64,000 nucleotides of DNA from Brachionus plicatilis (Eukaryota; Rotifera; Eurotatoria; Ploima; Brachionidae): contig QEOQ01000359.1 of the NCBI GenBank assembly GCA_010279815.1, forward strand, positions 688,751 to 752,750. The letters run 5' to 3'. Below are positions 1-10,107 of this stretch, one piece after another; within the stretch, counting starts at the first letter, position 1; each line of letters begins with the position of its first letter. The notes beneath the pieces were generated by a model. It was given only the letters and a program-made list of their open reading frames with translations. It made no database searches and was not told the DNA's origin. The position numbers were made by a program, and so were the translations under genes.

Positions 1-885
1 TTACTGCAGATTAAAATACTTTTGCTAAGAAAATTCAATAAATTTACTGAATAAATAAATATTTTTGCTATTTCTTTTTAATTAATTTACTGAAGTATAT
101 TTACTGATTAAATATACATTATTTTACTGACCATATAATATTCTGTCTTTTTATAAATTGAGTATTTGCTAAAATACATCAAATGAACGTCAAGTGTATT
201 GTAATTTGAATAAATCTTTTTCTTTTTGTTTCATTAATTATTATTGTAATTTTCTGCGGTTTTCAAAATGTGAAACAAATAAGTAAAAATAGATTGAAAT
301 GTTGTCATTTTAAATAATCAAAATAATAGTCCTATTAATAAGATTAGCCTTTCGCTATTAAAATAATCTAACTTTATTTATTTATATATTTATTTAAATA
401 AAGAAGTTTATCATTATCATCATCTATTAAAATAATATAACTAAAAATAAACAAAAAAACATAAAAAAAGGAAGCAGTTGAAAAACTTAAAGTTGTAGAA
501 ATGAAAGAAAAATTCAAACAACTTTCTCTCAGCACCACTGGCAACATCGGCAAGCAATCATTAACACGTCAAACTCTTAGCAAAAATTTAATTTAAAAAT
601 TTATATAAAATCTAGATATTAATTTTTCTACTTTAATTATACACATAAAATTAATACATATCTTAATCATAGGGGAAAAATCACTTGACCCTAATAAATA
701 ATTATTTACCTGTAAAAAATAATTAGTTTATTGCTAAAAATGCTAACTAATAAATGATTATGTATAAATTGCTAATTTAATGTAAAAAAATACTAACTTT
801 ATTTAAAAAATAATAACTTTATTGTAAAAAAAATTCAATAAAAAATTATAAAATTTATTATTTTGAAAAATTTGCATTAAAAATT
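1..885. other. AT-rich non-coding DNA with MULE-like subterminal repeats
   Basis: No supportable gene. The first 150 bases repeat the short motif TTTACTGA several times, and 640-830 repeats variants of TGCTAA/CTAACT. Clustered short motifs like these resemble the subterminal repeats of the better preserved MULE at 2730-3983. I infer decayed transposon ends, not regulatory DNA. Confidence 0.35.
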
Positions 886-950
886 TCATTGCCTTACTAA
901 TGCTTTAGCATCATTGGCTTTTCGACCACGTTTAGTCTTCGGTTCGATTA
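886..950 (-). pseudogene. AT-hook tail of a decayed MULE transposase
   Basis: On the minus strand a short open frame reads PKTKRGRKANDAKALVRQ and then stops. The basic KRGRK core resembles the AT-hook (RGRP-type) tails at the C-terminus of Mutator-like transposases. Two related remnants lie within 3 kb. No catalytic part is recognisable beside it. This is a fragment; assignment to MULE rests on the short motif and the neighbourhood. Confidence 0.35.
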
Positions 951-1310
951 AACAATTTTTTTATTTATTTGGAATTTCAACCAACTTTTCCACTACGGCT
1001 AATTCTATTAAATGATAACAAAAATAGTTTCTTAGATAATAGCTGCATGTACCAGCTGATGGTCAAAATCCTTATTAAGCTTACTATATAAGCCTTTTAA
1101 TGATCAAGATTTCTATTTTCTTATTATTTTTTTCTATAAACTTAGTATTTTTGTATATGTTTTTTTTTAGCAAGAAATTAATTATTCTAAAAAAACACAA
1201 TTTGTTCTTATTTAATGCAATTTTTTTTTAACAATAAAGTTAGTATTTTATACATGCAACTAATTATTTTTTAGAGTGTACTAATTATCGTCCTTAATCA
1301 TATTGCAACC

Positions 1311-1390
1311 ATGTGGGCTGAAAAGAAGGCTCTGCCATTCGGAACTGCCCTGGAAAAACTTTTCCTAAATTATTTTTTTAATAAAAAAAA
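1311..1390 (+). repeat. SINE-like repeat A, copy 1
   Basis: The core GGCTGAAAAGAAGGC is followed by GCCATTCGGAACTGCC and a TCCTAAATTA block running into an A/T tail. A nearly identical copy lies on the minus strand at 25292-25353, with diverged copies at 3049, 18342, 26628 and 17185. The strand-specific A/T-rich 3' tail suggests retroposition of a short non-coding RNA. Confidence 0.6.
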
Positions 1391-1439
1391 AACACCTGCA
1401 AGCATCTTCATTTCATTGCAATAAACTACAAATATGTCG

Positions 1440-1561
1440 TTGTTCCGCAAGAAGCCATTGCAGTAAAGCGTGGAAATCTGCCGAAAAGAGGACCACCCAA
1501 CACTGTTTCACTTGCTCAGGAAATCAACCCAGCAGCTTCAAAACCTTCAAAAAAAAGCTGA
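1440..1561 (+). pseudogene. Basic tail of a second MULE-like protein remnant
   Basis: One plus-strand frame reads VVPQEAIAVKRGNLPKRGPP, continues for about 20 residues and ends at a TGA. The repeated KRG-x-PKRGPP is AT-hook-like. No upstream catalytic domain is visible in frame. It lies between other MULE fragments, so I read it as transposon debris; a lineage-specific small protein cannot be excluded. Confidence 0.3.
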
Positions 1562-1979
1562 TAATCATTCAGCTTCTCAGTCTAAAATATTTTCATCAAA
1601 TAAATTTCAATAATTTAATTTCAATAAATAAATTAATTAATTTTTTTATTTTTATTTATTTATTAAACTTCTGAGCCTCATAGACTCATGCATAATAAAG
1701 AGATTTAAATTTGACAAATTGTAAAAAAAAAAAAAAATTAATAAAAATAAATCTGATTTTTTTTTATTTTCTATTTGAATACACTTTTCTCCCAATTAGA
1801 AAGCGAATTCCTCATTCTACATTTTTTCCTAAAAATTTTGTTCTAATGAATTAGAAGATACTTTCTTCAAATTAGATAACAGTTTCTTCATTTAGAAAAC
1901 ACATTAAATACCACCCTTTACTTATTGTCTATTTATTGCAAAAGAAATTAAAAATGAGTAAATAAAAATTTTTAAAAAA

Positions 1980-2136
1980 TTACTCTCTAATAAGTGCTTT
2001 TTTTGCTAATGTAGGTCTGTCTCTCTTTCTTTTTTGTCCAATGGGTACGGCTTCTTTTGATCTAATAGCCATACCAACTTCATGCTTGCATAAATACTCT
2101 TTTAGAAAACAAGGACAAGTGGGTTTAGCCCGTTTC
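1980..2136 (-). pseudogene. SWIM zinc-finger and tail of a MULE transposase
   Basis: Reading the minus strand gives CPCFLKEYLCKHEVGMAIRS and then VPIGQKRKRDRP before a stop. The CxC-x6-CxH pattern is the SWIM zinc-binding motif found at the C-terminus of Mutator-like transposases, and VPIGxKRKRxRP is a typical continuation. Nothing upstream encodes the DDE catalytic core, so only the 3' end of the gene survives. It strengthens the MULE reading of the whole first 4 kb. Confidence 0.55.
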
Positions 2137-2480
2137 CGATCGTGGTAGGAAAAATAAAGCTATGAATGGGCTTGCAAGAAATTCAGATCGTTGGATAAAC
2201 CAAATTTTAGAATATAATGATATTCAAGAGCCAAATCAAACCACGAGTTTATAGCTAGTTATGCCATCAACATCAAATAAATTTCAAGAAGCTGTTGAAA
2301 ATTTAATACCAATCCTCTTAGTAATGCAGATCAAGTAGCTTCAAGCATTTCAATTCAACCATTTGCTCAAAAATGCGGAAGAGAACTTACACCAAAATCG
2401 TTAAATGTTCAGCATAGTGACGCCGAAATTATTTTATCAAATCCAACTACAAGAAAAATACGCAAAAATAATTAAATTTA
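2137..2480 (+). other. Coding-like debris without a complete reading frame
   Basis: The base composition here is less AT-rich than the surroundings, and short open stretches read AMNGLARNSDRWINQILEY and, in another frame, PLSNADQVASSISIQPFAQK. These are interrupted by stops and frame changes. They may be pieces of the same MULE or of an accessory transposon gene. I do not recognise a family. Confidence 0.25.
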
Positions 2481-3048
2481 TCAAAATGTGAAATTATAAC
2501 AATAATATGTCAATATTCTTTTTTTATATCTTTATTTTGTTAATTATTTTTTTTTTCGTCTGATTTAATTTTCTCTAAAAATAACAAATAAATGCTAATA
2601 AAAATAAATTTCGTATTTTCTGAAATAATTTATCTTTTTTCATAATTAAAATAAGATACGAAATTATATAATAAGCTGTTACTAAAAAATATATTCATTT
2701 ATTTATGTATAAATCAGACAGTTGCAAAAGGGCCTAGTTTTTCGTTAGTAGATAAATGTTTTTTTTAGTAGATAATTTTATTTAAAAAAGTAGATAAAAT
2801 AAATAGTAGATAAATAATTTTTTTAATTAGATAAAAATAGTATTCAAAAGATATTTTTATTCAAATGTAGATAATTGTTTTCTGAAGTAGATATTTATCA
2901 TAAAAGTGCTAATTTTTTGTTTTTTGACACTTACACTTCAAAAAATTACCAGTTTGAATTAAATTAATTTCTTAATTTCGTAATATATTAAGCTAAACAT
3001 ATTAATAATAATAATAATAATAATTAATTACAAAATATTCCTAACAGG

Positions 3049-3135
3049 CTGGCTGAAAAGAAGGCACTAGGCCGTTCGGAGCTGCCAAAAGGAACTATTC
3101 CCTCTAAATTAAATATTAAATAAATAAATAAATAA
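3049..3135 (+). repeat. SINE-like repeat A, copy 2 (nested in the MULE)
   Basis: It contains GGCTGAAAAGAAGGC, CCGTTCGGAGCTGCC and CCCTCTAAATTAAAT, followed by an (AATA)n tail. It lies inside the MULE just upstream of its reading frame, so it inserted after the MULE or was carried along with it. Confidence 0.6.
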
Positions 3136-3196
3136 GCTTAACATATTTGATTTACTATTCAATGAATTATACTTCAAAAAAAAAATAAAACAAAAA

Positions 3197-3784
3197 ATGT
3201 CTGAAGCTTCCTCAACTTCTGTACTATTATCAGTCAATAATCAGGAAAATCAACTTGATAATACTGATAATGATGTTGAAGACATAGAAGAAATTCAAAC
3301 TAAGCGCGGAACTAACACTGTTTACGACGAATACGAAACTTATGCTCACATTGCCGAATTTGTAGAGTCTCTTGAGCAAGGCCAGATAGACGGAAATAAG
3401 TGGTCAAAAAAGGAAAAAAGAGTTACAAAACTTGGCAAAAAGCAATTTTACAAGTGTAGCTCTTGTTCAAAAAAAATGCTTTCGCTTAAGCTTCGAACAA
3501 GTCTAGAAGTTCAAGTTTGTATCGAAGATTGTCTCCACCAGCACAGCAACGCTAATTCAAAAGAAGCATGGGAAAAAAGCAACAATCGGGTGTTGGAAAT
3601 GTACCAGAAAGATAAACTATACAATCTTTAATGTCTCTCATCAAAATCAACTTGTTTTGGCTCCAATTCAGCAGTCCAAGATCTAGTCGAAAACAATATT
3701 CAAATTTCTGAGAAACGTAAACGTGGAAGACCAAAAAAATCTAATAATGAAAGTGAGCAGCCGTCAAAAAGTTTAAGAAATTAA
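3197..3784 (+). pseudogene. Internally deleted MULE transposase: N-terminal zinc region plus AT-hook tail
   Basis: An open frame of 144 codons (3197-3631) begins with an acidic leader. It continues into a cysteine/histidine module with CSSC near residue 87, then CIEDC and HQH, resembling the FLYWCH/WRKY-like zinc domain at the N-terminus of MULE transposases. After its stop, another frame ends at 3784 with the basic tail EKRKRGRPKKSNN, an AT-hook. The DDE catalytic core and SWIM finger expected between them are absent. The simplest reading is an internal deletion that fused the two ends, leaving a DNA-binding product without catalysis. Whether the 144-residue protein is made is unknown. Confidence 0.5.
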
Positions 3785-3992
3785 GTGTCAATTACATTGT
3801 TTGTTTTATTCAAGGTAATTTTTCTTTCTGTTTTTCTTATGTTTTTTTTTAATTATCTATGTTTGAAAAAATAAATATCTACTATTAAAAACTATTATCT
3901 ACTTCTTATTGATTTTATCTAATTTTTATTAAAAAAAAATATCTACTAAAAAAAATAATTATCTACTGACAAAAAATATACCCGTTGCAAAA

Positions 3993-4380
3993 GTGGCATT
4001 TTGAAGTTGATGATCAATTCAATATATCATTTCAATTCAAAGGGTTTTTCATTTGATATTAAAATTAATCTTTGAATTAATTGAAAAATTTTTAATGTAA
4101 AGTGCTTTACATGTTATGTAGATTTAATAAATAAAAAAATCTTTTCCAAAAATATTTATAGAAAAGATCGATATTTTTATTTTATTACTTATTTGGAATT
4201 TTAATATTTGAAATTCATTTTTAATGTTTCATTTTAAATTTTGAGTGCTAAATACAAATACTTTTGAATAAAAAAATTTCAAAATAAACTCTACAAAAAA
4301 TAAATTTATAAAAATTTAAATTTTAAAATCGATTTTATCAATGCATTTAGAAAATTTTTTTTAAGTTTTCTTAAATTTTT
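3993..4380 (+). repeat. Dispersed foldback repeat, copy with left terminus
   Basis: It starts TGGCATTTTGAAGTTGATGA. Its interior, such as TTATTTGGAATTTTAATATT and ACAAATACTTTTGAATA, matches the block at 52740-52940 closely. The terminal sequence matches the reverse complement of the right end of that other copy near 53095. Together the two copies define one element about 400 bp long with terminal inverted repeats. Confidence 0.5.
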
Positions 4381-4384
4381 ATTT

Positions 4385-4535
4385 TATTACCGGTTTTTTA
4401 GACGCTCGTATATTTTAGACCGTTTATTTTGGCGGTCCAAAAATTAGACCGCCTAGCTGACCGGCTAATTGACCGCTTAAAACCGTCTGCCTAAAGGACC
4501 GGTTTGGTCTGACCGCATCCAACACTACTTAAAAT
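4385..4535. repeat. GC-rich GACCG-motif repeat
   Basis: This 150-base island is far less AT-rich than its surroundings. It repeats GACCGN units on both strands (TAGACCG, GACCGGC, GACCGCT, GGACCGG). Similar islands occur at 33880-34020 and 34262-34430. No reading frame is convincing. I infer a repeat family of unknown type. Confidence 0.4.
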
Positions 4536-6595
4536 TTGATTTGAAACTTCAACTTTCCATTAAGTCACCATTAAGATAAAATAATACTCTAAATGAATTT
4601 AAATAATTTTTTAATTTGCAATAGGGAGGCAAAGATAATAGTCTGTACTGTATGCCATCAAAAAAACTCGTCATGGTCAAAATATGTCTCTCAAAAATGA
4701 TTGATAAACACGAATAAGGTCTCGAATGATGATCCTTTGATAATCTCTTCACAAATTGTTTTAAAAAGGAAATATTGAAATTCTTTGGGATACAACCAAT
4801 TTTAATATTAATTGATATTTCTTGTATTAATAAAAGATATTTCATTCAATTAAAGTCTTTTACATTACTCGACAGTAAATTTTGATAATTTATTTATTTA
4901 TTTCAAAAACTATTTGAGTCTATTAATAAAAAATCTAATTTTAAATTGAATTACTCTTTATACTGAAAATAAAATCGTGAGATAAAGGAAATATATGATG
5001 ACAGGAAAAAAGTTGCTTACATAATAATAAAACGGATTTTATTTTACTAAATTTGATATATATCTATTCAGAGAAAAATTAATCTTGCGCTATTAAATTT
5101 CGATGATAGAAAAACGCAAACAATTTTTCAATAGATTCACGTAATGAAAATTTAAGAAAACATCTAAATATTAAATTGAGCATGATCAACAAATTTCAAT
5201 GATAAACATCTATTTGTCATCTATTTTTTTTTTAAATATTAAAAATTTAAAAAAAAAAAAAAAAATATATTTTTAATAATTTTTGTTATCATGCGATACT
5301 GATAAATATTTTCTTGCTTTATTAAGCTTTTAAAACGCTCTTATAAACATTCAGAATATAAACATTCAACATCAAAATAAATTAAAAAAAAAAAGCAAAA
5401 TGCGGAATGACTTTATTAATTTCATGCTTTAACCCTTCAACAAAAGTAAACAACGTAATGTTTAACTAATCAGGCTGCAAGCTTAAGGCTTATGCTATAC
5501 GCTGCTGCTCGGAAACCTTAGATTAGATTGAAATCTGAACTGTTTAATTAATTATCTATTAGGAAATTAATTTTTTATTTGACATAAAATTTACATGACG
5601 GTTTTATATTCCAAAATTAAAATATCTCCTACAATTTGTGTTCATTTTTAGTGTGCATCTAAACCAATCTTTTATCCAAGCTTTCCTCCCTCATTTTTAA
5701 TTTTCATTAATTATTTTTTATTCATTCAATCATTAAACCAGCATTTTGGATGCATTAAATTTTTTAAATTTGAGAAAGAGATTTTTTAAAAGAGGTTGTT
5801 TATAATGAAAAAAGTGTTTTATGTCAATGAATATATTTTAAAGATGTAGAACAGAGTTGTTAAAAAGTCCCAAATTAAAGTCCAAGTGATTAAAAAAAAT
5901 TCCGGACTTAGACTTGACTTGATAACTAACGAAATAGAAATTTTTTTTTGCTTAATTATTTTTTTCATTTGGTTAACTTTAAAGATGGTTCAAATAATAT
6001 GAAAATTTCTCTTTGCTTAGATTGTTTAATAATTTTTGTTCACGATTAATAATGATTGATCATAGACTTCAATTTTTTAAATAAATAAAACAATTACATA
6101 TGAAATATTGTATTTAATTTCTTTAGCAATCTTCTGTTTATCATATTTATTTTAGAAAAAATAAAAATCTTCATTCAGTAGAAATAATTATTAATATTTT
6201 TGATTTATTTGTTTATTCTGTATAAATTCCTGATTTAAAAAAAAAAAAAGAATTATCAAAAATTTATTTATCAAAATGAAAAACTACTTAATTTTTTTTC
6301 TTGAATTTTATCACAACCTGAATATAAAAAAATTGTAAATTAAAATAAAAAATATTTTTTATTAAAACCTAAAACCGGTTTAGAGCAAGGCAACACATCA
6401 GCCATTTTAAACTTTTTTTTTTATCAAATTAAAAAGAAATATTTGTACCAGCTTAAATTTGCGTTTAAAAAAATACACATTTACAAAATAAATTAAAAAC
6501 ATTTGTACACATAAAAATAAATGAGATTTTAGATAAAAAGAGATAGCAATCCAGCTTTGGCTGATAAAAGTTCGATAAACAACAGCTTTTAAAGC
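4536..6595. other. Intergenic, AT-rich; diverged hAT-MITE piece at 5852
   Basis: No gene seen. At 5852-5935 CAGAGTTGTTAAAAAGTCCC and GACTTAGACTTGACTTG mark a truncated copy of the CAGAGTTG MITE family described at 31783. The remainder is A/T runs. The open frame on the minus strand at 4549-4845 has no recognisable features and looks like chance. Confidence 0.4.
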
Positions 6596-9500
6596 TTAAA
6601 CATCTGTAATTATTGGCTTATTGGTAGACTTGGTTAAAAGTTGGATCAAATTTTTCCAATTTGAATTGGACAATTTGTTCTTGGCACAAATGATATCTTT
6701 GCTCTGGTTAAATTTTTCCTCATCTATGTGAATAATCTTTCCGCCATAGATCGGATTTTTTCGAGTATTTTCGGCAAGGTACGAAATTTTGAACTTATTC
6801 TCTTCACTTGGCAAATCTCTTGCCAACAAAGGCTGCTCTATTTCAACTTCTATTTCATTTGTTTTTAAATTGTACAAATTCGGCACTTGTTTATTAACAT
6901 CCGAATGACTAGTTGATAAACTAGACGAAGTTGTGTGAGTCAGGTTGGAAGGATTGAACGACGATGTCGAAGTGGATAGCCAGTAATTGCTTGGATGAAG
7001 TCTGGTGTTTTTTTGACAATCTGAGCATTCTGAAGCACGTGACTTGGACAATATTTCAAAATATTTTTCATCATGAACCTGTCCATCTTTCCTCTTGTTT
7101 TCTAAGTGCACACTCACCGATTGGTACTCGGTAGATTCAAGAAATTCACCGAACACCTTAACTATCTCGCTAAACTTTGGTCTACTTTTTGGCTCCAAAT
7201 TCCAGCACTGCTTTATAATCTGGTCGTATATTTCGGCTTTGCATGCTTCAGGTCGTTCCATTCGGTAGCCTGATTTCAATTTTTCAAATATTTCCTCTTG
7301 TTCAATGGAAGGATATGGTGTGCAGCCATAAGAAAATATTTCCCAAAGTAAAACACCGTAGGACCAAATGTCCGACTCTTTGCTTACTTTTTCAAAACTC
7401 AAAGACTCCGGGGACATCCATTTGAAAGGCACTTTACCCTTTGATATTTTAAAATTATTATTTTTTTTTTGATGAAAATTTTAAATTACGTTTAAATTCT
7501 GAACATAGTAATAGTTGGATTTTATGTTTCTGGCAAGACCAAAGTCGGCTATTTTCACCGAATTGTAGTCATCTACCAAAATATTTCTTGCTGCCAAATC
7601 CCGATGAAGTATCTAAATACAACAAAAAAAAAATTTAAATTGTAAAATATTTAACATTGATTTTTACATTTTTAGAGTGCAGATAAGCCATGCCTAATGC
7701 TGATTGATAAGCATATAGAAAAAGCAAATCGGATTCAATTTTTTTATCACCAAGATAGTCATTTCTCAAAAAGTCCTTTAAGTTTCCAAATTTGGCGTAC
7801 TCTAGCACAATATTGAGACTTTGGTCTTCGATACAGTAGCCTATTAGGTTAACTATGTGAGGATGCTGTCCGACTGACAGCATTAGCTGAAGCTCTTTGA
7901 ACATTTCGTAGTAATTGTACTCTGTAGCGTGTTCAGGTAATTTTTTAATTGCTACATCAATTGATTTTGACGATTTGCCGTCGGACGTACAACTGGAATA
8001 ATCGTAGCCCGAGTCCACGTCCTGTCTCGGCTTCTCACTATTCAAAAAGCCGTGTATCACAATTCCAAACGCACCCCTACCAACTTCTTTGCCCAACTTT
8101 AAGCAATCGAGCGGTATTTTCCATTTGTGTACCACTTCTTCATCCAACAATGCTTCTATGGATGATGAACTGTGGTATTTTTCTTGGAAATTTTTGAAAT
8201 CTTCTTCAGTTAAATAAAATTCGTTCTTAAATTTAAAAATATTTAATAATAAAATTTTTTTAATGAATTTTTATTAAAAATTTCCAAACAATTTTTCTAC
8301 AATAAAATTTAAAGCTAACTTGTACATTTCTTTTCCTCGACTTTTCCTTTCCCACTGGAAAAGTTGTAGAAGAGTCGAGGAAGAGTTGGGGAACAAAATG
8401 CGTACAAGTTAGTTTTATTTGTACTGTATTTTAGATAAAAAAATTTTTTTTCTAAAAATTATAAAAATATACTCAAAAAAATTTGTAAAATAAGTTATTA
8501 AGTGTTTTTTTGACCGATTTCAAAAGAAAATTCTAGTAAATTTTTCAAGTAATATTTTAGTCTTTTTAAAACACCGACTGAATGCGAACAACTTTTAATG
8601 GAAAAAATCTCTAAAATTAAATCCTTAAATAGAACATGAATGCATAAAAAAATTATTATTAAATTAAATCACAATCTTAAACTTAAACTTAAATAGATAT
8701 AATTTTGTAAATATTTTTTATAAAAAATTAAGAAAAATTTAAAATTTTTAAAAAGTGGTTTAGTTACTTTTTGCATGTGGTCTCTAGCTTGTTCGGCATG
8801 CTTAATAGACTTTAGTCTTCGCCCACATAAAAGTGTCAATATTGTCATTATCATGATCGCCAACGCACTTATACTAATCAATAGGTAAAGCCATACATTT
8901 GACTTTTTTATTACAGGTAGCACCTTGAGCTCGACACTTGAGCAGGAAAATTTAGGATTTTTGTCATCAACAAAATTTTCTTGTAAAGCTTTTCTTTTGT
9001 CGTGGACACTCAATTTTGATTTAACAAGACAGCAAATGTACCATCCGGCATTTTCGGGTGTTATATCTTTAAGCTCCAAAATAGAGCCGAAGCCGACCGA
9101 TTTGCTAAAGTTATAATAAATGGTTTCAGAGTTTTGTGGCAGTAGTTCGCTGTTATGCTTGAACCATTGGTAGCGGTCGGGCTCATCGCTTCCTGGCGGC
9201 TTTTCACAAGTGAACTGAGTGTCGGAATTTTCGCCAACTTCTTGCCGAGTGGGAGATATAAGAGGTGGCTGAAAAACTTCAATAAAATTTAATTAAATTC
9301 AAATTTTTTCAAAATTTTTATTTACTTGGACAATTTGAACATTCCAATTTATAGGTTTTAAAAGCACCACTTAGGGAATTGTGACAGCGAAAAACAATAT
9401 CAAACAAGCTTAGATCATTTAGACTAATTATCAAACCATATGTTTGAGACTAAAAAATTCAATAAAAATAAATGTCATTTTTATCTCTATTTAAATATTT

Positions 9501-10107
9501 ACATTTAATTTTAATTGGGAATTAATGTCGCTATTCTCCACATTATAATACCACTGAATGAAGGGCAAATCTTTAGAGCTTTTCTCATCATTATCAACAC
9601 ATGCATCCAGCTCCACTGTTTCTCGAAAATTTTTAATTATTGTGACATCTTAATTTATTAAATTAGACCTAGATAAAAAAAAAAAATTTTTTTTCCAATT
9701 TTACCATCATGCACCAAAAAAATGTAACTTTCCACCAAGTATTCAATGTGGTCAATTTTTTTGGCAGAGTATACGCAATAGTAGAGGCCAGAGTCGGAAA
9801 ATTTGGCCTTATCTATCCAGACTTGGTTTTTGCTCCATTGTTTATCAATGAGATAGAAAATTTGGTTAAATTCGATATAGGAGTTAATTTTCATGAATCT
9901 TTTGTTATACTCGCTGGGCAGACTCAGGGATCTGTTGAATATAAGGCGGTCGAAGGTGAACTCATTGGTCACATTGGCATAGCATTCTACTTTAAATTTG
10001 GCACCAAGTCGCACTTTGTTTATGGGTTCCTGGTCAAGCTTGACCACTCGATCGTGCGCAGCGATCAGCTGCACAACCAAAACTATCAAGAATAATTTAA
10101 TCAGCAT
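6596..10107 (-). CDS. FGFR-like receptor tyrosine kinase (7 exons)
   Basis: Predicted CDS: complement of 6596-7438, 7490-7612, 7668-8225, 8768-9276, 9326-9449, 9503-9648 and 9705-10107. All phases join, giving 901 residues. The start ATG at 10107 opens a signal peptide ([17 protein letters not shown]). Three Ig-like domains follow, with paired cysteines and tryptophans (FIQWYYN in the second, YQWFKH in the third). Next come a transmembrane helix ([17 protein letters not shown]), a juxtamembrane segment and a tyrosine kinase. Catalytic marks are intact: GRGAFG glycine loop, VAIKK lysine, HRDLAARN loop, DFGLAR, and WMSPES after the activation loop, which has three adjacent tyrosines. The kinase insert is short, and the stretch after the lysine ([17 protein letters not shown]) aligns with FGFR better than with VEGFR or PDGFR. 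No acidic box is visible between Ig domains. It should bind an extracellular growth factor and signal by trans-phosphorylation. The exact FGFR orthology is inference. Confidence 0.9.
8310..8420. repeat. Small foldback element in a receptor kinase intron
   Basis: GCTAACTTGTACATTT at the left is mirrored by ACAAGTTAGTTTTATT at the right, and TCCTCGACTTTTCC is mirrored by GAGTCGAGGAAGAG. It sits in the 542-base intron 8226-8767, which is about ten times longer than most introns in this gene. Confidence 0.5.

Larger units (their letters stand above)
2730..3983 (+). mobile_element. Non-autonomous MULE with 9-bp target duplication
   Basis: The element is flanked on both sides by GTTGCAAAA (2721-2729 and 3984-3992), the 9-bp duplication typical of Mutator-like elements. 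The left end begins GGGCCTAGTTTTTCG and the right end, read inward on the other strand, begins GGGTATATTTTTTG. Both then carry repeated AGTAGATAA motifs in opposite orientation (left 2746-2890, right 3855-3970). Inside are a SINE-like repeat (3049-3135) and a deleted transposase-derived frame. At about 1.25 kb it is too short for an intact transposase, so it should need one supplied in trans. Confidence 0.75.

Noticed and set aside
9709..10095. 128-codon plus-strand frame
   Set aside because: Antisense shadow of receptor kinase exon 1, which has a signal peptide, Ig features and correct splice phases on the minus strand.
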